A program made the position numbers and the translations under genes. A stretch of DNA of 64,000 nucleotides from Dioscorea cayenensis subsp. rotundata (lineage: Eukaryota > Streptophyta > Magnoliopsida > Dioscoreales > Dioscoreaceae). Shown one piece after another: positions 34,571-64,000 of this stretch. Under the pieces are notes generated by a model. That model was not told where the DNA came from. It worked only from the letters and a program-made list of their open reading frames with translations, and ran no database searches. Location of the stretch: the NCBI RefSeq assembly GCF_009730915.1, contig NC_052472.1, positions 18,692,382 to 18,756,381 on the forward strand, read 5' to 3'. Positions within the stretch are counted from its first letter, which is position 1, and every line of letters starts with the position of its first letter.

Positions 34571-36590
34571 GTCATGAAATTAGTTCAGTTTTTTAATTAA
34601 TGTGGGATGAGCCAGATTAAACCATCGGTTTAATTAATAACTTGTTGAACCAGCTGGTTTTCAATGATTCGCCTGGGTTTTTTGAATTTTTAAAATGACA
34701 TTATTAGGGCTAATGGTTTTGTTGTATATGAAAAAGGTGGTTACTTTTATGCCATTCTAACTATACAAAAAAATTAAAGTAAAAGAAAAAAACTGTTTGC
34801 ACGTGGAATATGGATGTTTTGTGGATTACTGCTTACAATTCAGAGTTTGTATGTTAAAACTATAGAGTTTGTTGTTTGTAGTTTGTTTATATTTTGTAGT
34901 AAGCTAGTATTTTTAAAAATTTTATTTTTTAAATATTAAATTATTAAAAACAGTATTTTATTATTTATTATATTATATAATAATTTGTTATTAATATTTA
35001 TATTAATTCGGCATTGATCCAATTAACTTCCTAATTGAACCAGTGATCTGGAACATTGAACAGTTTAATGTCCGGTCCAATTCTAATAACATTAATAGAT
35101 GCTGAGAGGATGACTGTCTTTTAGCTTGACATTGGCCCAATTAACTCGGGTGGTTCTTGCTTGACATTGGCCCAATTAATTTAGTGGTTGAACCAATGAC
35201 TTGGAATATTGAACGGTTGAATATCTATAATATTTATAGGTGCTTTCGGGGACGACCGTGTTAGCCCGTAACATTGAGCTCTTTTTTAGTTTTTATTTTT
35301 TAACTTAAAAATATTTAAACATAAAACCACTTACTTCGATCAAGATTTAATCCCTTGGTTTATGGCAAACTAGCACATGGCCTAACCACTCCACCACACT
35401 TGTTTAAATGTTTAAAACATAACTTAAAAGAAATATTTTAAAATAGCAAACAATTATTTTTCAAATCGTTTTCCAATTTCTAGATATGTTTTTTTTTTCA
35501 TCCCATTATTTTGCATTTAGTTTCATTTCATTTACTTTAATTATTATTAGCAAACATTATAAAAAAATTCATATTATTTAAAATAAAAAGAATTTATACC
35601 AAATTACTTACATTAGAAAAGTATTGTTATACAAAACAATAAAGTTTCAATAGTGTGCAATAATATACAAAACAATAAATTGTTTTGTCCTATTCTATTC
35701 TGTTCGGTTTACTTTAATGAATGTGATTTGTCTATCTTTTTTTTCAAAATAAATAAATAAATATATTATTAATTTTAAAAAAATAATCTTATCTATAAAA
35801 ATTTTTATATATTTTTTCTAATGTGAAATCTCTAAAATCTTATGTATTACTAAATATATTATTACCTTAAAATCTTAATATTCTAGATTAATAAAAACTA
35901 ATTCAAAATTATATTAAATTGATAAGAAAATTTTGATTATAACTTAATTTACAAAAATTTATGCTAAAATCACTTGGTTCAAGTGGTTAGCTGCCACTAA
36001 CATAAGTCTCTTCTGAGGTGTGACCAAAACCATAAATATTTTAAAAAATTTATATTTATCATTTTAATAAATTAAAATTTTAATTTTGTAAGATTTCATC
36101 AATTCCCATCTTCAAAAGATTAAAAAAAATTTTTTTTAATGGAATCAATGATTCCCAAATAGATTTAAATTTAATTTTTTAAATAATATTTGATTTTGAA
36201 AATATTGTAAAAAACATTCAATAATGAGTATTTGATATAATGAATCAAAAATGATAAAATTCTTTAATTATTGCAAATAATATGGTGGGAAGGTTTGAAC
36301 TCATGACACTAACAATTTATAAAACCATTTTGATCAACTAACCTACAAGTTGTTTGCTAACATTATTTCTTTACTAGAAAATATAAACAATAAATACCCT
36401 TCAAGTTATTGAAGCTTATTCTCACATGGAACTAACAATCCCTTGCCAAATTTGACTCATCAGACCAACAACTATTGCCAAAATCGACTCATCAGATCGA
36501 CAATCACTCATTTTGTGTGTTGCCCAAAACAGAACTAACTAAATGGGCGTTTGGGCCCGGATATTGATGGGACTTTTACTCTTGCTAAAG
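34571..36590. other. AT-rich intergenic stretch with short repeats
   Basis: A phrase of roughly 60-70 bases (CAATTAA...GAACCA(G/A)TGA(C/T)..GGAA.ATTGAACRGTT) occurs twice (about 35,010-35,070 and 35,155-35,215), suggesting an old duplicated element. Pieces at about 35,345-35,400 (minus), 35,970-36,020 (plus) and 36,285-36,350 (minus) have SINE-head-like box A/B phrases (such as GAGTTCAAACC) but no clear ends. No gene. Confidence 0.35.
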
Positions 36591-38150
36591 ACTTTTTTTT
36601 TTAAAAAAAAACCATGATTTTATTGAAAGGTGGGAAAAAAGGAACAAAACATTACTGATAAATACATGACAATGAGCTAAAAACCCTAGTTACAAACTAG
36701 GGAACAAAACATCTACAATAAGTGGAAACAATCAAATAAGAAGGAAAACTAAAATAGGTGTAGATATTCAACAAAACAACGAGGAAAATAATGGAAAAAA
36801 GTTGGGGTGGCGTATAGTAAATTAAGGAAGGCTTGCTCGTCAGTAGGGGGATCTTCTAAAGGAAATGCTAATGGGACTAGCATAGCTGAGACTATGTCTG
36901 ATAGAAGGGATAGTTTCTTGTAGCTTTGCTTTTTAGTCTTCAGGATTGCATTAATCCAAGAAAAATAGCATGTGATTGATTTTGCAAATTATCAAAAGAT
37001 ATGAAGATGTTATGCAAGTGAAAATGAGATTTATTTTTTCAAGTCAAATATTTCAATAAATTGCACAGATAAGTAATACCCAATACCTCCTAAGCTAGGC
37101 TCACTAGATCTCAACTATCTAGACCAAATATCCCTAAATGCTAAAGGCGTATTGATAGTCTAGGCAAGTGATCAACAGTTTCAATGGCTTGAAACTAGAA
37201 CAAGCAAGTAGGTATCAAAATTTGGTTACATCCCTCATTTTCGCCAGATTATCTGAAGTTAGGAGCTTATTATCCCATGCAACCCAATTGAAGATCTTAA
37301 TTTTGAGTGAGTAGCAACCCTTCCACAAAATTGTTTTTTGATGGGACACCTAAGCCCCATTGTTAAGGAAATTGTAAAAGGATCTAACTGAGAAGACTCC
37401 TTATTTGTCCTATTACCATACCTTTTAATCTAATCCCTCTGTTATCATTGTGAGAATACAGTCTTATATCTCTAGTAGGTTCTCATCATATGTAGGTGCT
37501 GGTTGCAGTAAAAACTTGCAAATGGTGAGAGAGGAGTTTTTGCTAAGCTGGTAAAAGCCAAGCCATACTTCCTTAGGTGTTCTAGCATCCATCCATCTAT
37601 TAAGCTAGAAAAATGTTGAGTTATCATCTTTAACAATCACGTTCACTCCTAGGTGGAATGGGTGTTGACAATGCTCGATGTCTTTTCAAAAAAAAAAAAA
37701 ATGAAGCTCTACTCGGGAAAGTATACAGTAATCGTTTTAATTGCTCAAACTTATTGTCATTGAAGGATATAACCAGTTGCCAGTAAAAAGATTTATCTAC
37801 TAAAAGCTACCACTACCATTTACATAGGAGAGTATGATTGAAGTCTTACAAATTCAAGACACCCCACCCTCCTTGGACTTGAGATTTGAAGTTTCTCTTC
37901 CATAAAAGCAGTGTACACTTTGCTTAAGTGGGGTTTACATCTCTCCAGAAGAAGTCCTTGAGTGCTTTATCAATTTCCTTAATCATCCACTTTGGTAGCT
38001 TAAAGGTTGATATCTAGTAGGTGAAAATAGTTAACACTGAGTAAACTAGTGTCAGTCTGCCCTCAGCTGAGATGTAGAGGCCATAAGATGAAGCGAATCT
38101 TGCCTTGACTATATGTTTTAAGAACAATCGATCTTGGCAGTGGAGACTGA
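36590..38150 (-). mobile_element. LINE ORF2 3' end, minus strand
   Basis: Reading leftward from 38,150: AEGRLTLVYSVLT, FKLPKWMIKEIDKALKDFFW, KSQVQGGWGVLNL, then CYSLKIKIFNWVAWDNKLLT and SDNLAKMR leading to the zinc-binding region. The tail ends in AATAAAATCATGG and an A-run (minus strand) at about 36,595. Stops interrupt it. It is 5' truncated at about 38,150, where an LTR-like sequence begins. Confidence 0.78.
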
Positions 38151-39111
38151 TAAGTGCTATTTTATACATGTTTTATTAATCTTATTTAGCAGTTAAACAA
38201 CTCTATTGAGCTTTTTTTTATGGATAATTGGTACTTAGTTGTTCATTTTGTATCACAGATTGAAAGAAGCACAATAAGAGCCAAAGGAAGCAAATCGGAG
38301 TAAATCGGTGCTGAAATCATCAAATAGAGAACTACCCGGTTAGTTACATGCCCATGTACACTTCAGCCTAGCTTTATGCAGAATATCACATGCACACTAT
38401 GTGATCAGCCATACACTTCTTGAGCATTTCCTACCTAGAAGAACACGGCTGTGTAAATCAAGTAGACTCCCTCGTACATTGGAAGAGTGCAGAGTGTGTC
38501 CCAGACAAGAACACGGGTGAAATGTTGTGTACATGACCGTGCAACTCAAAGAGCAATAGAGAAATGAAAACCCGAGAGTTACACTGTCAGATCAAAGATT
38601 ACACGATCAGTGTACAATAGTCCATGTACACCAAGTTCTCATGAGTTTTGGGGTTTCTCCTTAGAGTTACATGAGCAAAGGTCCCTACCCGTGTAATGAT
38701 TGGGCCCTGTAAGTATAAATAGAAGATTAAAGAGTTTTTTAGGGCATTCAAGTTTTGGCCGAATATGGGAGAAAGGTTATGGAGACAATTGGCTATAGTT
38801 GAAGAGGGCTTTGAAGGATTGAAGGAGGAAGGATTGAAGGAGGAGTTCGAAGTAGTCCCCGGAGTGACGATCCGTTGGCAACGGTAGCGGCTTACATCAT
38901 CTCCAACCACACGACATTGAGAAAGGGTTTTTCTTTACATGTTTAGGGTTCTATAGATTGAGATTCATTTTGTATTGATGAATATGAGCCCCGTAGAGGG
39001 CTAACTTCCTTGGGTACCTGGATTGATGTAGCTTGGGTGTGGTATTAGAGACATTCTCTTTAGTTTTATTGTCTTTTTAGACTGTATTCTGTAGTGTTTA
39101 GTTTAGTTGGG
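38145..39111 (+). mobile_element. Left part of an LTR, interrupted
   Basis: Starts TGATAAGTGCTATTTTATAC, a beginning typical of large gypsy (Tat/Athila-type) LTRs, and carries LTR-like text (ATGAGCCCCGTAGAGGGCTA). It is broken at about 39,111 and appears to resume at 42,599. No coding domain is present, so this looks like a solo LTR or remnant. Confidence 0.5.
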
Positions 39112-42100
39112 GGAGTTCGTGGGTGAAAAGTAGTCATTTTTTAAGTTTTTCCAATCTAGAAACATAAGCACGCCCATGTTTATGTTGTGCTTATGCCTAT
39201 GCACTTTACAGGAGAGTGTTTGGCTTGGGTTTGGAGCAAAATTAGCCAAACTATAATAAGCACAGCCCGTGCTTTTGGAGAAAAATGACCGTGCTCGGAG
39301 ACCCCTGATCGTGCAGAGATCATTTTTTCCATTTCCTATAATTTGCATGGGATGAAGCACGCCTGTGCTTTTCTCTAAACACACTTGTGCTTTTCTTGGC
39401 AAAGTCTAGACGTGCTATTATTGTAGCAAAGTTATTGTAGCAATGTTGCTTTAGCAATAAATGGGTAAAGCACGCCCATGCTTTGTCTTTTTCAACCTTA
39501 ATTTAAAGTCATTCTAAGCCTTTTTTGTAGTTAGAAGAAGAGTTGCTACCCTTGTTCTTCCGACCTAGAAGCCAAGGTTCATCAATTTTAATTCTTGAAT
39601 CCTTGAGGTAAGCTTCATCCTCTTTACTCTTCTTTGTTGTTGGTGGATGAATGATCTAAGGCTTGATTTATTGGTTTGATCCATGTTTTTCTTGTTGGTT
39701 ATTTCTTTGGAAACTTGGGAGTTTGATTTAGTTTGCTATAGCTTCCTTAGATTGTTAAATCCATGAATCATGGCTTGCTAGGGTTCTTGATTACTATAGC
39801 ATTACTATAACACTGGTAGAGCTTAGTTGTTTATTGGATTTCTTTGGTTTAGAGTGAAGCTCAAAAGCTTAGAAGTCCATTGGAAATCTTGGAAGCTAGT
39901 TTTGAGCCAAACTTAGAGTCAGTTTAGGGTTGCTTGTCATTAGTGAAACCTAGGGTTTCATTTGTTGTAGTTGGCATGTTTGAATTCTTGTTGTTTGTGT
40001 TGGTGTTGGCTAGGTGGTGAGAGTTTGTCATGCGACAAGGAGCCGGTCGAGGAGTAACGCACCCGGGAGTTTAAATCGCCCAAGTGTGAGTGGGAATTTG
40101 TGATTTGCATAATTCTGCTAGAATATTAGTTAAAGTTCCCTTCCAAACTATTTGAAGATATTTCATTGCTTTTATCGTATTGAGTTGTTATGAGGATTGA
40201 TTCGGAAGGTGTTTTCCTCATTATTGAATTTTAGGGCTTGTTTGGTATGATGTCAAGTTGTTTGACATAAAACTCTTGTTTCTTTTGTCTTTGGAAAAAC
40301 CGTAACGCGATCCTATTTCCCAATTCGGGTCGCTTCTTCTGAATCGGAGCAATTCTAGTAATTTTTTTTCTCAAGTTTGTTAGATATCTTTGTGTTAAAT
40401 TTTGGTTATGTTTTTTTTTGTGTAAAATTCATGACTTAATTGGATCAAAAGACAAATAAATTTCATATTTGTTTGGATAATATTTTTATGGGAGAATCAC
40501 TGTTTTGATTGAATCAATTTTATGTTGATATAATAATCCAACATGATAAGATGAGAACTTGAGACATATATATATATATATATTTTTTATTTGCTTCTTG
40601 TTGTTCACCCTTGTTTTTTTAATTCCTACAAAAAATTGTTCTGTATTTGTAGTGAATCAAAGTTTTTAAAATCTATGAGATACATAACTAAATATTAAGT
40701 AGAAGCATTCAAATCAAAATATCAATTTCTTAGTTTAACAATATTGTTTTTTGTCTCTTTTATCATGCCATGCATAACATATATTTTTATTTTTATGGTA
40801 TTTTATTGTAGATATAATGGTGCAAATAAAATCCATATTTTTTTTTAGTGTACTAAAAAACATAAAAACCCTATTTGAAATTTTTTTAAAAAAAATTTAT
40901 GTAGAATAGGTTAATTATTATTTGGACTTAGTAATATTATTAGAGTTGAATAAAAACCCAAATTTAGTAATTACAACAACTAAGGGCAAAAATGAGAATA
41001 AACTTAACTTTACAGTGAAAACATATTCATACCAAACAAGGGAATTAAGTTTGCATGCAAAGTAATTACAATTTTGATTGAGATAATGAAACGATGTAAT
41101 GTTATTTTGCACTGAAAGTAATTGCATGCAAAGTCTTTCCCTGTAAAGACTTTGCATGCAATTACTTTCTGCAAAGTTCCAAATGAGCCCTTAGTGCGAA
41201 ATTCTTGCCATTGGAGTAAATGTGTTCTTTATTATAGTTTTACCTTTGTTTCAATTTGAAAATACTTGCAAAGCTTGGGTTTTGTTATAAAAGTAATTCT
41301 TGAGTTGCATTTAAATTAATGATTCAATCGGATTCTCTATGCTTTTTATTTGTGACTGAAACTCTTGTGGTTACTTTAGTATTCAATTTGAATCGAAGTT
41401 TGTAATTTGTGATCATGTTATACTTGTGGAAAAGGATTTCATTCCTTGTTTTTATGTGCATATTGTCCTGGTTATGGACCCTTTTGATGAGATATTATTG
41501 AGTTGATGGGTGAGTAATGGTGATGGGGTTGTAACCCGTCTGCTGCACTAGGGGGTCTCCATGGGCCAGCCTTTAGAGGTGGCGTGGATGATCAATTTTT
41601 TTATCCCTATTAGGTGGCATGTAGAACCCTGATTTGTATGATACACCGGGAAGCCGGAATCACCATTCGGAATCGGTGGGCCTATGTCAAAGTTATAAAG
41701 ACTTTGACGTCTCTCAACCAAGTCACGACGGAGGCCAAGTTGGAGAGTATTTCTAGGCCATTAATCATTATTTTGGGTTGAAATCTTCATATTTGAATAA
41801 ACTATGTTTTGCATGCAAAGTTATTTTCAAGATGTGGTCTCTTGCTATTCTTTGAAAAAACTCATTGGATGTTGAATTTTGTGTGCTCAAATTTGCCATA
41901 TTTTTTATGAGAAGCTCCAGACTTTGTTAGCATTTGTGTAACCTTTTATTTGGGGTATTAAGCCCCTCGCTTTGTATAGAGTTTCAAATGTTAAAAAGAT
42001 TTTGAGACTTTGGTTATTGCAATTGTTTGGTTATTGAAAACCCTTTTGAATTACTTATATTCTTTTGGAATTGTGCTAACCTACTCACTGAGTGACTTGG

Positions 42101-42598
42101 GTTACTCACTCTCTCCCTCCTTTCCAGGCTCTAGCAGACAGCAGCGTGGCAGCGAAGCGGAGTGCTGGGCATTTTCTATTCATCCTCTTTATTTCCAGTA
42201 TTGTGTATGTTTGTTGAACATATTATGTTGTATTAGAACATGGATCCACTAGAGTGTCTGAATTCTATTTAATTGGATGGTTGTTTATTGTGTTGTGTCT
42301 TCCCCTGCATGTCTTGGAACTTCCTCATTGGTTATTTGTTCTTCTTGGAAAATCATGTATTTTTATGATTAGTATTTCTTGAACTCTCTTTTATCAGGTT
42401 TTAGTTTGTGGCTTCCTCTGTGCTAATGTTGTTTTCCATTCCTTGTACTTTGTGTATTTTTGTTATTCATAATTAGAAATGTGAAATCCCAGGGTTTTGA
42501 TTAGCCTTGCAGTGACCCTAGGGTTGAGTGGCATGGGTGTCCCTCCTCGAGTTGTCATGGTAGTTGTCGTGTGCCGAGCCCAAGGGTCGAGTGTGACA
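39112..42598 (+). mobile_element. Nested solo LTR, Del/Tekay-like
   Basis: Non-coding block of about 3.5 kb. It ends GGGTCGAGTGTGACA (about 42,598), like the LTR end at 26,396, and contains similar phrases (GGAATCACCATTCGGAATCG, CAAGTCACGACGG, GTAACGCACCCGGGAG). TTGGG stands on both sides (39,107-39,111 and 42,599-42,603), a possible 5-bp target duplication. The left end does not begin with TG, so that boundary is uncertain. Confidence 0.5.
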
Positions 42599-43340
42599 TT
42601 GGGATTACTTTATCTTTTGATTGCTTTTAATTTAGAATTACTTTCCGCTTTCGGATTCATCCTTGTTTTCATTGTTGGTTTTCTTTATCGAAAAGTAGCT
42701 CTACCATTTTGATTTCGCTTGTGTATTGAAAGATTCTTGTGAATAGATCCCACTTGGATAAATAGGAATTACTGATGCTCGCTAGAGATAGTAAGGGCGC
42801 CATGAACCTTTCGATTAGAATTTTTGGGGGTTCACCCCCGATTCTTGACATGAAAACTCTAGAGCTCATTGCAATTGTGCGAGGGTAGGAGTAGGAGAGA
42901 TTCACTTCCACCTTAAGCATAGGATTAGACACTAGGGAGTCATGAGAGAGCACTTGGTATGTTTTTGGTTTCCTTTGTTCCGATTAGCTAAGGTTTAATC
43001 TCTTTTAATTTGCAATCATCTTAATCTTTGAATTCCCAAGTGAAATCGATTCAGGCATTGCTTAATTCATTGTGTTCATTTCCTTGCTTTCTCTGATTCA
43101 GTCTCTTGCTTGTTTTTATTGATTCTTTTTAATTCTGAAAGTAAAATTGATCCTTGTTTCAGTTAGCTAACGAAGATAGGGTTGACCTTGCTTTTGCATG
43201 TATTACTTCGATTGACGGGCTCACTTGCATGTACCTACTTTACATCGATGAGAGACTTCTACCAAATATTGGGACCTCTAAGTAAGTTACAAGGAGTAGG
43301 CTTGTGGTACAATTAAGGGTAAGATCGCCTGCCCAATTAG
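42599..43340 (+). mobile_element. Right part of the interrupted LTR
   Basis: Text such as TTCTTGTGAATAGATCCCAC, CTTAAGCATAGGATTAGACA and TAGGGAGTCATGAGAGAGCA fits the 3' half of the same type of gypsy LTR as 38,145-39,111. The right boundary near 43,340 is not defined. Confidence 0.4.
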
Positions 43341-43389
43341 GTAGTGCCCTCCATTTTGAAGAAAAAACAACTTTTGCTAAAACTACTTA

Positions 43390-43850
43390 TTAACCCAGAA
43401 ATACCTTAAAAAAATATATAAAAATAAGCTTGACTATTTTGAGGTCTTTTAAAGCCCTCTTATTATGAAGAGAATTAGGTTGTTGGTATATTGCAGATAA
43501 CACATCATCATCATCCCGAAATTTCCAAGAGGGATCCGATTCCAGAGCATAATTCAACATTGCAATTAGAGATTCTGCTACCATAGCAAATAAAAGTGGA
43601 GAGAGGGGTCCCCTTGCCTAAGAACTCTTTAGGTAATGGATAGAGAGCCGCCATCCAAGAGATCCAATGATTCCCAAATCCCCGAGCCCTAAGCAAGTTT
43701 AGGAGAAAATCCTAGTCCACTGTATTGAAGGTTTTGCGAAGTCTACTTTTCAAATGTGCCCTTTCAAATTGCATTTTTGGATCAAGATCAGCTCCTTTGT
43801 CGCGACGACATCAACAATGCGTCTGATTGCTAAAAATTTTTTATTATGTT
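43390..43850 (-). mobile_element. LINE reverse-transcriptase fragment
   Basis: The minus strand reads KTFNTVDQDFLLNLLRARGF, GNHWISWMAALY, then GTPLSTFICYGS in one frame and AMVAESLIAMLNYALESD in the next, matching the reverse transcriptase segment after the catalytic region of plant LINEs. One frameshift is visible and the ends are truncated. Confidence 0.75.
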
Positions 43851-44714
43851 TTTTTTGTTGACAATATGGAAAAACCACCATACATGCACACTATTGCACC
43901 TTAACTATGCATTGAAAATGAGTCAAATTTATTGATGGATTTTATTTATTACATCTCAATCATGCATTAAAAAAATCCAAACCATCAATCTCCCATATGA
44001 TAGCCAAACACTTTATCACTCAATTATTGCAACGGTGACAACTTATAATATTCACAGTTAAGATCCAAGACTAGGATTTTGGAGGTTAAGATTATTCCCA
44101 AAAATTGGAATTAATTTGCTTTCTTGGGACTAATCTGCTCATAGATTACCTACATAGAAGGATTTCTGCTATTTAATGGCTATTTCACAAGGACATTGAC
44201 GCTACAGGATTTTGGTTTTAGACTTTGTTTTGGTTGTTCCCCTTTGCTTTGAGCCTGTTTAACATGCATGAGGCTTCTATAGCAACTTTGCAGCTCTATT
44301 AACAACAAATAAATACATAACTAAGTAAATAATCTCATTTAAATCCAACCAATAGATTTTATCAGAATCCATCAAGTTCGTGACATGTTTGAGATGGAAA
44401 AAAAGCAACATGCCAAAGAAGGGAGAGAAAATGTATAAACAGCTGGGCATCAATACACAATGTTTAAGTACATGAATTACAAGATAAGTAAAACTCAGGG
44501 GAAAGAATAAGAAAAACCCCTCCTCACCCCATCCCCGAAATAAAAATTAATCAAAAAAATATTAAGTGAACAAGAACACTAAAATATACAAACCAACTAC
44601 AAAAACCTTTTTCCTTTCTCATCTATAACCAGCTCTGACTGACCCCGACGGCACGCAAGTTGATATGTATCACCGGATTCTTGCAGACGTAGTAAAAACC
44701 AAGAGCGTGATTTT
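43851..44714. other. Intergenic sequence and BEACH gene 3' UTR
   Basis: No exon is seen. The 3' UTR of the minus-strand BEACH gene should occupy the right part, perhaps to about 44,300. The segment 44,330-44,475 has a diverged copy at 17,965-18,105. Confidence 0.45.

Positions 44715-64000
<19,286 letters not shown>

Noticed and set aside
42497..42712. 71-codon hydrophobic frame
   Set aside because: It spans the junction between the end of the nested LTR and the outer LTR; no motif, so chance.

Overview
The window is nuclear DNA of a flowering plant. It is AT-rich, its genes carry spliceosomal GT-AG introns, and it holds plant-specific families (remorin, Cf/EIX-type receptor-like proteins, a plant C-group BEACH protein, a MET1-type DNA methyltransferase fragment) together with plant L1-type LINEs, a tRNA-derived SINE, Ty3/gypsy long terminal repeats, hAT and Harbinger-like remnants and MITEs. 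I cannot fix the species; nothing suggests a prokaryote, organelle or virus.

Left (1-9.2 kb): a complete five-exon remorin gene (+) faces a receptor-like protein gene, RLP1 (-), which is nearly full length but carries one frameshift. Middle (9.2-27.8 kb): a transposon-rich block. It contains the decayed tail of another RLP, a 2.3-kb intron-containing fragment of a MET1-type cytosine-5 DNA methyltransferase on the minus strand with a SINE inside it, and a second, partial MET1 copy in the opposite orientation directly beside it. Further right are several LINE fragments, a Ty3/gypsy pol remnant of chromovirus type and its long LTR, which is riddled with smaller elements. RLP2 (-, 27.9-31.3 kb) is a full-length but multiply frameshifted receptor pseudogene. 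The three RLP copies share their 3' flanks, so they form one duplicated cluster broken up by transposons.

From 31.3 to 44 kb there are only transposon relics: a hAT transposase tail, LINEs on both strands and an LTR-within-LTR nest. From 44.7 kb to the right edge the minus strand carries the 3' part of a large BEACH-domain gene. I could splice 22 exons by hand (4,656 coding bases, 1,551 residues), giving in order an alanine-rich linker, PH-like domain, BEACH domain, WD40 repeats and stop. Its introns hold a 54-bp minisatellite and a 1.64-kb Harbinger-like insertion.

The live functions are unrelated to each other: membrane nanodomain scaffolding (remorin), extracellular immune perception (RLPs, both damaged here) and BEACH-type membrane/protein regulation. 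The most unusual item is the inverted MET1 fragment pair, which could in principle give a hairpin RNA matching the cell's own maintenance methyltransferase gene. That is inference; the pseudogene identity and geometry are read directly from sequence.
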